Shown here: piece by piece, positions 53,290 to 63,764 of the stretch | How positions within the stretch are numbered: position 1 is the first letter of the stretch | How the letters are laid out: each line of letters begins with the position of its first letter | Assembly: GCA_038380435.1 (NCBI GenBank) | Contig: JAWZYU010000020.1 | Coordinates: forward strand, 38,720,307 to 38,784,306 | DNA from: Ryuthela nishihirai | Taxonomy: Eukaryota > Arthropoda > Arachnida > Araneae > Heptathelidae | Reading direction: 5' to 3' | DNA length: 64,000 nucleotides | Notes under the pieces: model-generated | What the model saw: the letters and a program-made list of their open reading frames with translations, nothing else | The model's database searches: none | What the model was told of the DNA's origin: nothing | Made by a program: the position numbers and the translations under genes

Positions 53290-54840
53290 CACTTGGGTTA
53301 CGAGAGTTTTCTGATGGGTTGACATAAGCCTTAAGTCACAAGGGTTTTCTAATAACTCGAGACCAAAGTCGAGACACAAGATTTGGTCCCGACCCAAGTT
53401 TTAGTGTCGACCAATCAGAAAACCTTCGTGACACTACTATAAATTTGATCTCGACCCATCAGAAAACCTTCATGATCCATGTTTTGGTGTCGACCCATCA
53501 CAAAACCCTCATCACCGATTTTTGGTGTCGATTCATCAAAAATCCCTCGCGACACAAGTTTTGGACCCGTCAGAAACCCTTGTGGCCCAAGCTTTCTTGT
53601 AGACCTATCAGAAAAATCAATGATGAGCCAAGTTTTGCTCAAGATTTATCGAGACCAAGATTACTCGAGACCAAAGTCGAGACACAAGATTTGGTCCCGA
53701 CCCAAGTTTTAGTGTCGACCAATCAGAAAACCTTCGTGACACTACTATAAATTTGATCTCGACCCATCAGAAAACCTTCATGATCCATGTTTTGGTGTCG
53801 ACCCATCACAAAACCCTCATCACCGATTTTTGGTGTCGATTCATCAAAAATCCCTCGCGACACAAGTTTTGGACCCGTCAGAAACCCTTGTGGCCCAAGC
53901 TTTCTTGTAGACCTATCAGAAAAATCAATGATGAGCCAAGTTTTGCTCAAGATTTATCAAAAACTGGTCACCCTCATGACCAAGTTTTTTTCTGGGCCCA
54001 TCAGAAAACCCTCGTGACCAAGTTTTTTTTCTCAGCCATCAGAAAACCCTCGTGACCAAGTTTTTTTCTTGGCCCATTAGAAAAACCTTGTGACCAAGTT
54101 TTTTTCTCAACCATCAGAAAACATTCGTGACCAAGTTTTTTTCTCGACCCATCAGAAAACACTCATGACCAAGTTTTTTTTCTCGGCCCATCAGAAAACC
54201 CTCATGACCAAGTTTTTTTCTCAACTATCAGAAAACCTTCGTGACCAAGTTTTTTGTCGGCCCATCAGAAAACCCTCGTGACCAAGTTTTTTTCTTGGCC
54301 CATCAGAAAAACCTTGTGACCAAGTATTTTCTCGGCCCATCAGAAAACCCTCGTCACCAAGTTTTTTTCTCGGCCCATCAGAAAACCCTCATGACCAAGT
54401 TTTTTTCTTGGTCCATCAGAAAACCCTCATGACCAAGTTTTTTTCTCAACTATCAGAAAACCTTCGTGACCAAGTTTTTTGTCGGCCCATCAGAAAACCC
54501 TCGTGACCAAGTTTTTTTCTTGGCCCATCAGAAAAACCTTGTGACCAAGTATTTTCTCGGCCCATCAGAAAACCCTCGTCACCAAGTTTTTTTCTCGGCC
54601 CATCAGAAAACCCTCATGACCAAGTTTTTTTCTTGGTCCATCAGAAAACCCTCGTGACCAAGTTTTTTTATCAGCCCACCAAAAAATCCTCGTGACCCAA
54701 GTTTTTTGTCGACCTATTAGAAAACATGATGACCCAAGTTTTGGTCTCGACTCATCTAAAAACCCTCGTGACCCAAGTTTTGGTGTCGACCCATCAGAAA
54801 ACTCTCGTGATCTAAGTATTGGTTCCGACCAACCAAACAA
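53290..54840. repeat. 37-38 bp satellite with 308-bp and 225-bp block duplications
   Basis: The basic unit is CATCAGAAAACCCTCGTGAC plus CAAGTTTTTTTCTCGGCC. A 308-bp block starting with ACTCGAGACCAAAGTCGAGA (53357) is repeated in tandem from 53665, apparently identically. A second block at about 54241-54432 recurs 225 bp downstream (54466-54657). Confidence 0.95.
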
Positions 54841-54849
54841 TCTTTGTGA

Positions 54850-54998
54850 TCGTTGGCTACTGATAAAAGGTGCCGGGTTCGAGTCCCGGATGAGGCATCT
54901 TACTCGTCTTCCTGTGGAGGTCTCACCTTCCTCACAAACCTTCTCTGTGCATATTATACTATTATAAACAGACTTTTGTGGCTAGCAGCTGCGTGAGA
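54850..54998 (+). mobile_element. SINE-B-related fragment
   Basis: TTGGCTACTGAT, the B box GGGTTCGAGTCCCGG, then GAGGTCTCACCTTCCTCACA and GTGGCTAGCAGCTGCGTGAG correspond to SINE-B in order but are diverged; the A box is missing. Confidence 0.65.
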
Positions 54999-55081
54999 TG
55001 TAATTAATGCATATACATTTTTCCTTTACGGACGTTCGTAATTACTCAGGCTTTAATTTAGAGGAATTACTCCTCTTTAAT

Positions 55082-55125
55082 CCTAAGAGGGTACTACTGA
55101 TTCAATCGGTAGTACCCCTCTTAGG
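55082..55125. repeat. Hairpin, about 16-bp arms
   Basis: CCTAAGAGGGTACTAC pairs with GTAGTACCCCTCTTAGG (one bulge) around an 11-base loop. Confidence 0.85.
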
Positions 55126-55139
55126 TTTAATCAGTAAGC

Positions 55140-55610
55140 ATCCCGTTTATATACTATTATTCTTTTCTAAAATCTTAACTTTTAATCTCTGATATTTACT
55201 TAGCACTGTTTCTGCAGAAGTCATAGTATCTCTGACAGCTACTTCCCTCTAAGAATAAGTAAGGATTCAAAATTTATATTCTTTTAACTAATTTCAACAA
55301 TATTTCTAACGTTTGCATGTGATTAATACTCTGGGTAAAGTCCCGACATCGTAACCCAATGCGGAACATCGTCAACTGTATCTAATAGGAAATACATTTT
55401 ATACATGTGGGTATACATTTTATACCTGCGCTATCTATTTTGCTTCCCGCAGCGAAATTATATGTTCTGCCGCCCCTTTCTCTAATCTTAGATAGAAATG
55501 ATCAATTTATTTAAATTTAACGTCTTTTCTAAAAAGCAATCGAAAATTATCTACGGAAAAATGGGTTATATTTACTCCAGTTAAGGTCGTTAGTTTGAAA
55601 ATTTCCCATT
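55140..55610. other. AT-rich sequence without a gene
   Basis: Nothing was recognised. A small ATCGCCAC/GTGGCGAT hairpin lies just downstream near 55640. Confidence 0.45.
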
Positions 55611-55752
55611 TCTAAAAAATGTTGCCAGGTGCGGTCGCATCGCCACAGAATGTGGCGATACCTGGATTTCAAACTAGAGATTTCTTGGAGTCGGCAAATT
55701 TTGAAAAGAGAAGATTTATTAATATAAAAGATTTAGTTTCAGTTTCTGTCAT

Positions 55753-55862
55753 TTTTTCAGTTTCAGTAGGGGACATCGATGGGCTTGGAAAGGCCGCCGT
55801 CAGTCGGATGGGACGTTAAGCCGTGGTTAAAATTCTACTGAAACTGAAAAAATGTCCCCTAC
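55753..55862. repeat. SINE-A scrap between inverted repeats
   Basis: A 60-bp piece of SINE-A body (AGGGGACATCGATGGGCTTG to GACGTTAAGCCGTGG, 55768-55827) lies between TTTTTTCAGTTTCAGTA (55753-55769) and its exact inverse (55836-55852). The SINE motif GTAGGGGACAT also reappears inverted just beyond the right arm. Confidence 0.85.
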
Positions 55863-55947
55863 TTTAACCTGAACTAGAAAAAAAGGCTATTTATGATTAG
55901 TATCTTATGCATTCGTTATCTTAGTAACGATGCTCCATTACATATGG

Positions 55948-56323
55948 CAGTGGTTTTCAATCTTTTATGTTTCACGTACCCCATGGAAATATGTATGTAA
56001 TTGGCGTACCCCTTGTATAGATAGATAAAACTATAGTTAGAGTATAACAATGGGAATAAAATAAAACATAAATATATATACACATTAAAATTTGTATTCA
56101 TAAATTACATATATCAATAAACACACAAAAATGACATAAACAATTTAACAAATCTTATAAAATTATAAACATTTTACTGGGCAATTAGTGAAATGGACTT
56201 GTTACTAGATCTAGCGACTTTTGAGCTGTCACGGCATACCCCAAATAATTTTACCCCAATACAATTACTCTCAACATTACATTATTCCCAAGGGGGTACG
56301 CGTACCCCACGTTGAGAACCCCT
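55948..56323. mobile_element. hAT-type MITE
   Basis: The left end is CAGTGGTTTTCAATCTTTTA. The right end, inverted, is AGGGGTTCTCAACGTGGGGT. Both are followed inside by CGTACCCC motifs. Termini are typical of hAT, but flanking 8-mers (ACATATGG and AACATTTT) match only partly. Confidence 0.7.
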
Positions 56324-56331
56324 AACATTTT

Positions 56332-56616
56332 GGTTGGGTTGTTTTACCTCTGAGCGGCACTTTTTTGCACACCATGGGCTAAATGGCCAGGTCACATGGA
56401 CCCCAAAGACCCAGAGAAGGTTGGGGGAGGAAACCCACTGGAACAGCTGTTGGGAGACAGATAGTAGCCTCCCGTCAAGGCCATCCAGCTTGTTCTTTAA
56501 CGTGCACAGGGTATGACTTCCGGCACACGGGCCACGGCTTAACGTCCCATCCGACGGACGGCGGCCTTTTCAAGCCCATCGATGTCCCCTACTGACCGTG
56601 GGCAGGACGGGCATGA
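56332..56616 (-). mobile_element. 5'-truncated SINE-A
   Basis: Runs from GGTTGGGTTGTTTTACCTCT to CGTGGGCAGGACGGG with few changes; the tRNA-like head is missing. It abuts the hAT MITE; no TSD is clear. Confidence 0.88.
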
Positions 56617-57157
56617 TCTAAAGTCATCAATTGAGGAATAAAATACGAGCATATTAAAATTCTTAAGCAACGCTTATCAGTACTAATTGACTGTGTGCTG
56701 AACGAGTTTTTTGGTTTTTATTAGTACCATGTTCAGAAAACAAGCTTATTTTTAAACCATTTTTAATAAAAATGCCCAATGTTTTCACTTTGTTCATCTG
56801 CCATTTTTAGAGGTTTTTTTGTGTTTAGAAAAATTAAAAATTCTTTTTAGAATGGATAGATATTTATTAAACAGTAAGATTCGCGTTTTCCGAATCTTCC
56901 AGTAACTTTAATAGGGTCGTCTAATGGTTGAAAAAGTTTATATGAATATTGGAAACGATGTATTTATGATAAAAAAATTAAATTGGAAAAAAAAAGTGGA
57001 GGGTTAGGGTTAAAAGGTTTGCACTGATAACAACCGTTTTTTTAAAGATAAATGAAAACCTTATTTGAGTTGGGTGTAAGTCCTAATGAAATATTATGAT
57101 TTGCATTTTTCAAATCCTTCAGAAAGTTTTAATTTCCGTTGTTTAATGTAAATAATA
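56617..57157. other. AT-rich sequence without a gene
   Basis: Nothing was recognised. Confidence 0.5.
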
Positions 57158-57342
57158 TAAATAAATACCCTCTCAAGCAGCTGTTATCCACAGAGGTCTG
57201 ACCGGAGCCTATTAGTTTATATGCCATAGTAGCAGATCTGTGAGGAAGGCGAAACCTTAGCAGAAAGGCAAAACGAAGATCCATGTCTTACCCGGGGTTT
57301 GAACCCAGGTCTCTCTGATCAGTAACCAAGCACGCTAACATA
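57158..57342 (-). mobile_element. SINE-B, older copy
   Basis: From AAATAAATACCCTCTCAAGC to a decayed head ending CCAAGCACGCTAAC. The B box reads GGGTTTGAACCC on the plus strand; the A box end is truncated. Confidence 0.8.
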
Positions 57343-57728
57343 TCCATAATTAGAAGGTACAAAAAAGGAAAAGTTTAACGAATATTATAAATAATCTATT
57401 TATCTAACACATTCAATTTCGGTGATATAGCGTAATGGTCAAGGGATTTATACTGACAATTTAACCACCACTACCCTTTCTCTTTTTTCTACATAAAAAT
57501 TGCTCTCTGCAAACACTCGCTTTCAAAACAGCTTTTTTATTATAAGGAATTAAGGAGAAATTCTTTTCTGTTACTAATGAAGTCTTCACATTTTGCCAAT
57601 CCATCCAAATTACCAGTGTTAAAAAAGGCAAAATTCGAAAAACGAAAACTTTCATTTTCCTTCAAAATTATCATGAAAGCGAACTTTTTAAACAAGCATG
57701 AAAGTTCGGCGTGGGGAGTGCAATCTAC
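57343..57728. other. AT-rich sequence without a gene
   Basis: A short tRNA-like A-box motif (ATAGCGTAATGGTCAAGG near 57427) is present without a B box. A minus-strand 64-codon frame (57655-57461) has no domain. Confidence 0.4.
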
Positions 57729-57730
57729 TA

Positions 57731-58356
57731 CCGTATTTCCTCGAAAATAAGACCTAAGCGGAAAATAAGTCCTAGCATGATTTTTCAGGATGCTCGTAAT
57801 ATAAGCCCTACCCCAAAAATAAGCCCCAGTTAAGATCGTCAGCCAGACGGACGCATTTAGTACATCCGCTGCAACACACGACGGACGTATTGAATTATAA
57901 AATAATAATACTAATATATAATTAAATATAAATAAATAATATTGTTGACATTAATACTTAAAATAAATGATAATATAATGTATTTGAATAAATGTAGATT
58001 TTGGTATATGAATAAATGTAGATTTTTGTATATGAATAAATGTAGATTGTTGTACAGTCGCTCAAAATAGTATCCGAACACTGTGGTTGATTACAGAATT
58101 CAGAAAAAATATCTGGTAACGTTTTTTTTAGAAATTAGTAATCTAGCAAACTTCGTGTCACGTGACACGAAGGTTGCCAGATCACTAATTTCTAAAAAAA
58201 ACGTTACCAGATATTTTTTCTGAATTCTGTAATCAACCATAGTGTTCGGATACTTTTTGAGCAACTGTACATGAAAAAATAAGACATCCTCTGAAAATAA
58301 GCCCTAATGCGTCTTTTGGAGCAAAAATTAATATAAGACCCGGTCGGGGAATATGG
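57731..58356. mobile_element. TA-flanked CCGTATTT transposon, non-autonomous, host of MITE-1 copy 4
   Basis: TA (57729-57730) precedes CCGTATTTCCTCGAAAATAA; at the right, inverted, CCATATTCCCCGACCGGGTC ends before TA (58357-58358). Subterminal repeats of AAAATAAG-CCTA occur inside both ends. I recall closely similar ends in DNA transposons of widely separated animals. No transposase is present. MITE-1 copy 4 splits it. Confidence 0.75.
58055..58267. mobile_element. Palindromic MITE-1, copy 4
   Basis: TA-flanked (58053-58054 and 58268-58269). Long arms include GAAATTAGTAATCTAGC/GCCAGATCACTAATTTC around a TCGTGTCACGTGACACGA centre. Confidence 0.88.
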
Positions 58357-58358
58357 TA

Positions 58359-59945
58359 TATTTTTTAGATTGCCTCGTGAGTTGGTTCAGTATGCACTCG
58401 ACGATATATTTTAGAGAGTTTCACAACTGAACAACGCCGGGTAAATTTGTAGTGATTAATATTTTCGGTTGGTGTAGCAGAGAAGATTTGTGATGTAAGG
58501 CTAAAAGCATTAATACTCTTTTGAGGAAGATAATTTATAAGCTTTCACAAGGGAAAAATACTGTTTGCTTTAACAATAAACAGAATAAAATATTTAGAGT
58601 GCTGATATTTCACAGAAGTAGACACAGTTTAACACTAAATCATTTAACATTCTGTTGAAATTACTGGAGGAATATGTTAGATTCTCACTATACTCAGTGG
58701 AACAGTTCTTGAAGGGAGTGATGGCTTTTGTAATGAAAGTGATACCTCATCTACATCAGTTCATTTATCACGGCAGTGTTTACATAAAGATTTTAAGAGA
58801 GAGGATGAAGAAAAAAGAAAGGAATGATTTTTCGAAATGTGATACTCTCACTCTTATTTGTACTGTGAGAAGAACAAATTTGCACTTTACGGCAAACATG
58901 CGAAAATTAGCATGCTACTGCAAGTCATTTACAGTTCTGAAGGAAAAGGTTCCCCGTTTTCGTGCGTAGCTACCATTAGATTAAAGTAATAATGCAAAAT
59001 TATGCATTCCGTAGCTGTTGGAGGTTTGCTCTCATGGCTGGGCATCTTAGATCCGTTTGTTTGCTTGGGAAAGGGCCATTCATTAGACTCTGTGGTCTTC
59101 CGAGAAGTTGGTGATGTCTCTTTGTTCCCGTCCATTGACAGTTAAAACGCGAACAACTTGGAACATTAACATCGAAATGAAAGGCTGTTGGATTTGATTA
59201 TACGGCCACGTTCTAGGCAAAAGGATTCCTCTTTAGAAATTGGCTGCAAAAGAATTGCTTGAAGTGAAAACTTATGGCGGTGGTGTCCAACTGTAACTGT
59301 TGGGCTGTAAAATATCGTGTGTGTCTGAAGTATTCAGAGTTCCGTTGCGTTATAGTCTCTTTAGTACGTTTGCGTTTCAATGATGAGAGAACGTGCAATG
59401 GTTTGTTTGCTAAGACTTTGTGGGATCTGTCTTTCCTTTATTGGAAATGGAGTTAGGTTCTATAAGAAGACTTTTCTTTCTCTGCAAACATCTTAGTGGC
59501 ATTTAGAGAAATTAGTTTGCTAATTACAGCCCGTTTGAAACTTAACTCGATGAGCCAAAGAACTTTGGTGCAATGAAATTAGAAGGGGATGATAACGGGA
59601 ATGTACAGCAACTTGTCGCAAATAATTATGCTTGTTCGCAAATAAATCTGTTTAATTAATACGGTAAATGTGAGATACCGTATGATATGTTTCTCAACTA
59701 GTCGAGTGTTAGATTGCTTGTTGGACTGTGTTTTCCAATTTTTGCGACAATGGGCCTGCATTAGAAGATTTTATTTATTGATTCAAGCAGAACAACAATT
59801 CTCCAAATTTGAAAAGTTTGGCATAATATTATCTAAACCCATCCGATTCCGGTTGGGTTTTAAAATCTTCTCTGAAATGAGGTTGTAGTTAAATTCTTTT
59901 AATTAATTTAGTAGATAACAAAAAAAAAATATATATATCTTTCTC
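58359..59945. other. About 1.6 kb without a recognised gene
   Basis: Short open frames (for example plus 58655-58969 and minus 59135-58929) have no recognisable domains. No RNA gene or repeat was seen. Confidence 0.45.
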
Positions 59946-59948
59946 TTG

Positions 59949-60322
59949 AGGGTGGGATTGGCTCAGTCGCCAGGCTCGTAATCTGCGGCTACCAAGTTCT
60001 GGTCTCAGCTGTACCTTCGGTGAGAATATTCTATGCTAACCGTCGTCCTGAAAGTGTGAAAAGAAACACCGCTGGGCTTGCAAGGGCCGCCGTCCGTCGG
60101 ATGAGACGTTCAGCTTTGGCTTCCTGTGCGAGAGAGACATAACTTGTGCATGCTAAAGGATATGGTGGATGCCTTTGATGAGAGACTTACATCTCTCTCG
60201 TAACAGCTGTACAGTGGATCCCCTTCCTCAAAATGAACTCTTGGGGGTCTTTGTGACCTAGACATTTAGCCCATTGCATGCAAAAAAAAAAAAAAAAAAT
60301 GCCGCTGAGAAGTAAACCAAAC
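59949..60322 (+). mobile_element. SINE-A, full length, old
   Basis: Head GAGGGTGGGATTGGCTCAGT with a short deletion in the A box region, then GGGCTTGCAAGGGCCGCCGT, TAACAGCTGTACAGTGG and a tail with an expanded A run. Divergence is moderate. Confidence 0.85.
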
Positions 60323-60429
60323 TTTTTCCATTGAGTAAAGAGGTGAATAGAAAACAATTGTTTGTAATACAGTAAAAGTTTTGCTGAGGTAAGCTCAGTG
60401 GGTTTTGTCCTGCAGATGCATGTCATGAA

Positions 60430-62330
60430 CTTTCTGAACGGCCCTCGTATTTACAGAATACGTCGCAGAGTGCTCTTTCGAAGGACTTTCGGTCAACCTA
60501 CTTTCACATTCGCTGAAAAGCCCATTATTTTTCTCTGAATATCCGTCGTTGCTCATGGGATAATCTTCTTTCACTCATTGGTCAGATCTTTTTACTCACT
60601 GATTAGTCCATTATTGCTCACTAGATAGTTTAAAATCACTCATTAAAGAGGCGATTGTTACTCATCAGATGACCCAGTTTTTAGTCATTGCTACTTACTG
60701 GGTTGCTTGCTGGTTGCCATTTATTGCGAAACCCTCTGCTAGTCGTCGGATAGCTCAAGGCTACTTACTTGATAACACACTGCTACTTACTCTTAAACAT
60801 ATTGATGGTCCTAGAGAGCTTACTGTTGTTCATTGAAAAGACCACTGCTACTCACTTTTTCAGTCATTGAATAGTCCGTTTCCACTTATTGAATTGTGAC
60901 TGCTATTTATTGAGAAATCCACAACTGCTTTAGTGGTTAACGTACCTGATTACTAACCAGTGGACAATACTGGGGTATGTGTTTCTATGCTGTATGATAA
61001 GCCAGGACAAGACCAAGAACTATTAATTGATAACCCACTGATGCTTACTGACTAATCCGCTGTTACTCACTAGATAACCCACTGCTCTCTACTAGATAAT
61101 CCTCTACTACTTTGTGTTTATCCCATTGTTGGATAACCAATTGTCACTCACAGGATAACCCCACTGTCACTCACAGGATAACCCCACTGTCACTCACAGG
61201 ATAACCCCACTGTCACTCACAGGATAACACCACTGTCACTCATAGGATAACCCCACTGTCACTCACAGGATAACCCCACTGTCACTCACAGGATAACCCA
61301 CTGTCACTCACATTATAACCCACTGTCACTCACAGGATAACCCTATTATCACTCACAGGATAACCCCACTGTCACTCACATGATAACCCACTGTCACTCA
61401 CAGGACAACCCCACTGTCACTCACAGGATAACCCCACTGTCACTCCCACTGTCACTCACAGGATAACCCCACTGTCACTCACAGGATAACCCCACTTTCA
61501 CTCGTTGGATAACCCACTGTCACTTACTGGATAACCCACTGCTACTTACTAGATAGTCCAATGTTACTTACTGAATAACCCACTGCTTCTTACTGTATAA
61601 TCCACTGTCCTTTACAGGCTAACCCACTGCTAATTCCTGGATATCCCACTACTATTTACCGGATAACCCACTGTCACTCACAGGATAACCCCACTGTCAC
61701 TCACAGGATAACCCCACTGTCACTCCCACTGTCACTCACAGGATAACCCTATTGTCACTCACAGGATAACCCCACTGTCACTCACATGATAACCCACTGT
61801 CACTCACAGGACAACCCCACTGTCACTCACAGGATAACCCCACTGTCACTCTCACTGTCACTCACAGGATAACCCCACTTTCACTCGTTGGATAACCCAC
61901 TGTCACTTACTGGATAACCCACTGCTACTTACTAGATAGTCCAATGTTACTTACTGAATAACCCACTGCTTCTTATTGTATAATCCACTGCCATTTACAG
62001 GCTAACCCACTGCTAATTCCTGGATATCCCACTACTATTTACCGGATAACCCACTGTCACTCACTGAATAACCCACTCTTACTTACTGGATAAATCACTG
62101 ATTCTCTCTGTATAACTCACTGTTATTTACTTGATAGCCAAATATTTTTTACTGGATAATCCACTCTTACACACTGGATATTTTATTGCTGCTCATTTTG
62201 ATAACCCACTGCAAATCGCTGGTAAATTCGCAACTTCTCATTGGATAGCTTCCACCAAATCATCGGATAGCTTCCACCAAATCATCGGATAGCTTCCACC
62301 AAATCATCGGATAGTCCAGTGTATTGAGCA
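60430..62330. repeat. 23-bp satellite with flanking diverged units and a 383-bp block duplication
   Basis: The core unit is GGATAACCCCACTGTCACTC plus ACA, about 15 near-identical copies at 61137-61500. Diverged units (CTACTTACTGGATAACCCAC) lie on both sides. A block containing ACTTTCACTCGTTGGATAAC (61494) recurs at 61877 with the same following variants. A 22-bp subarray (AGCTTCCACCAAATCATCGG) lies at about 62246-62312. Confidence 0.95.
60925..60985 (+). mobile_element. Possible tRNA-derived SINE scrap inside the satellite
   Basis: GCTTTAGTGGTTAACGTACC with CTGATTACTAACCAGTGG looks like a tRNA A-box half. The following sequence (ACTGGGGTATGTG) lacks a clear B box. Confidence 0.3.
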
Positions 62331-62914
62331 CTATATCCTTACAAACACTCTGCAGCATGAAAGAAAAGCATTAATAACAGTTAAAGTAACTAATCCCACT
62401 TAACTGTAGATAATACTTTCAGAAATTTCTGATGCTATGTTTAACAATATCGTGTCTCGAAGTTATTCCTTCTAGTTAGGGGTCCAACGAGACTCAGATT
62501 TTACTTGAAGATGACGTCTCTAAGAAGGCATTTGTGAAAATGAATCACTACAGTTCCTAGTTTCTGTGACAGTTAGTTTTCGACGATGACAAATATCTTC
62601 CTCTTCGCAGCCATCGAAGCCATCCACTTTATCTTTGCGCTTTGACCATAAATCTTGGAAACAAAGAGAAATGAAAAGGAAAGAAGAAGATGAAGTCTTA
62701 TCCTGATATGACACCCACCTACCATTGATGCAAAGAAGGATTCTTCGTGAATGCATCTGATACGATTTTCTGTCAGTTTGATTCTTTGCTTGAACGCATG
62801 CGCTTTTATTACCTTTTCACGAAGCCAGGACACATCTTTAAATAACCAACGGATTAAACCTGTTCCGTCTCTTATCCTTTCTAAGGAGAGATTAAAATTT
62901 GCACCTGGGAAACG
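62331..62914. other. No recognised gene
   Basis: A minus-strand frame of 131 codons (62968-62573) is the longest here, but it shows no domain and overlaps a SINE-A scrap at its start. Confidence 0.4.
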
Positions 62915-63120
62915 TGGAGGACACAATAGGTAACTTGCAAGTCTAGTAGTTTCGGGTTCGAGTCTCAATTGTTCTGGCTTGAGATTTTCTCCGTTTTAAG
63001 CCCTCCATCCCTTGATGTTTGAATAAAAACTCACTGATGGCTTTGGGAAGAACGTCATTGAGGGAAGGGGACGTTTAAACCTGGCCACGGCTAAGTACGA
63101 AAGCCATAATCTAAGCTCTG
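62915..63120 (+). mobile_element. SINE-A, degenerate
   Basis: AACTTGCAAGTCTAGTAGTT and GGGTTCGAGTCTCAATTG retain the anticodon-side half and B box, followed by GCTTGAGATTTTCTCCG and a decayed body. Confidence 0.55.
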
Positions 63121-63235
63121 TTATTTACACGACTGTTTACTTCTATTCAGTTGGGGATCACTGCTACTCGCTTTACAGACAAATGGGTTTGAGCGTAAAA
63201 TGTGCGTAAATGACCAGGTCCCAAGAATCCCATGG

Positions 63236-63622
63236 ATTGGGTTGGGTTGTTTTACCTCTGAGCGGCACTTTTTTGCACACCATGGGCTAAATGGCCAGGT
63301 CACATGGACCCCGAAGGCTCAGAGAAGGTTGGGGGAGGGGACCCACTGGAACAGCTGTTGGGAGACATGGTAGCCTCCCGTCAAGGCCATCCAGCGTGTT
63401 CTTTAACGTGCACAGGGTATAGCTCTCCCGCACACGGGGCCACGACTTAACGTCCCATCCAACGGACGGCGGCCTTTCCAAGCCCATTGGTGTCCCCTAC
63501 TAGATCGTGAACAGGGAGTTTGCGGAGATAAATCTCAACGCTGACCCAGTTGGGACTCGAACCTGGGAACTACAGATTACGAGCCTGACGCGCTACCGAC
63601 TGAGCCACCCCCTCCCCCATTG
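63236..63622 (-). mobile_element. SINE-A, full length
   Basis: Complete young copy. The duplicated host sequence AGAATCCCATGG lies at 63224-63235 and 63679-63690, so the inserted segment also includes the hairpin at 63627-63679 next to the head end. Confidence 0.92.
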
Positions 63623-63626
63623 AATT

Positions 63627-63679
63627 TGAAGATTACTTGATACACGCAATCCCTGATTGTGTGTATCAAGTAATCTTCA
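63627..63679. repeat. Perfect 19-bp hairpin between SINE-A and its TSD
   Basis: TGAAGATTACTTGATACAC (63627-63645) and its exact inverse (63661-63679) flank a 15-base loop whose ends can pair further. Confidence 0.95.
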
Positions 63680-63764
63680 GAATCCCATGGGTTTAGGGTT
63701 GAGTACAATAAAGGGAACCCACTGGACAGATATTATAACGTATGAAAGCCTCCCGTCAAGGTCG

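Larger units (their letters stand above)
63189..63764 (-). mobile_element. Old SINE-A, split by a younger SINE-A and a hairpin
   Basis: The tail part (GAGCGTAAAATGTGCGTAAA, TGACCAGGTCCC) ends at AGAATCCCATGG (63224-63235). It resumes after 63679 and continues AAGGGAACCCACTGGACAGA to CTCCCGTCAAGGTC, where a plus-strand SINE-A follows. Confidence 0.75.

Noticed and set aside
61137..61500. Telomeric or CRISPR-type repeat
   Set aside because: The unit is 23 bp, not a telomere motif, and there are no spacers.
62573..62968. 131-codon minus-strand gene
   Set aside because: No recognisable domain. Its start overlaps a decayed SINE-A, and such lengths are expected by chance here.
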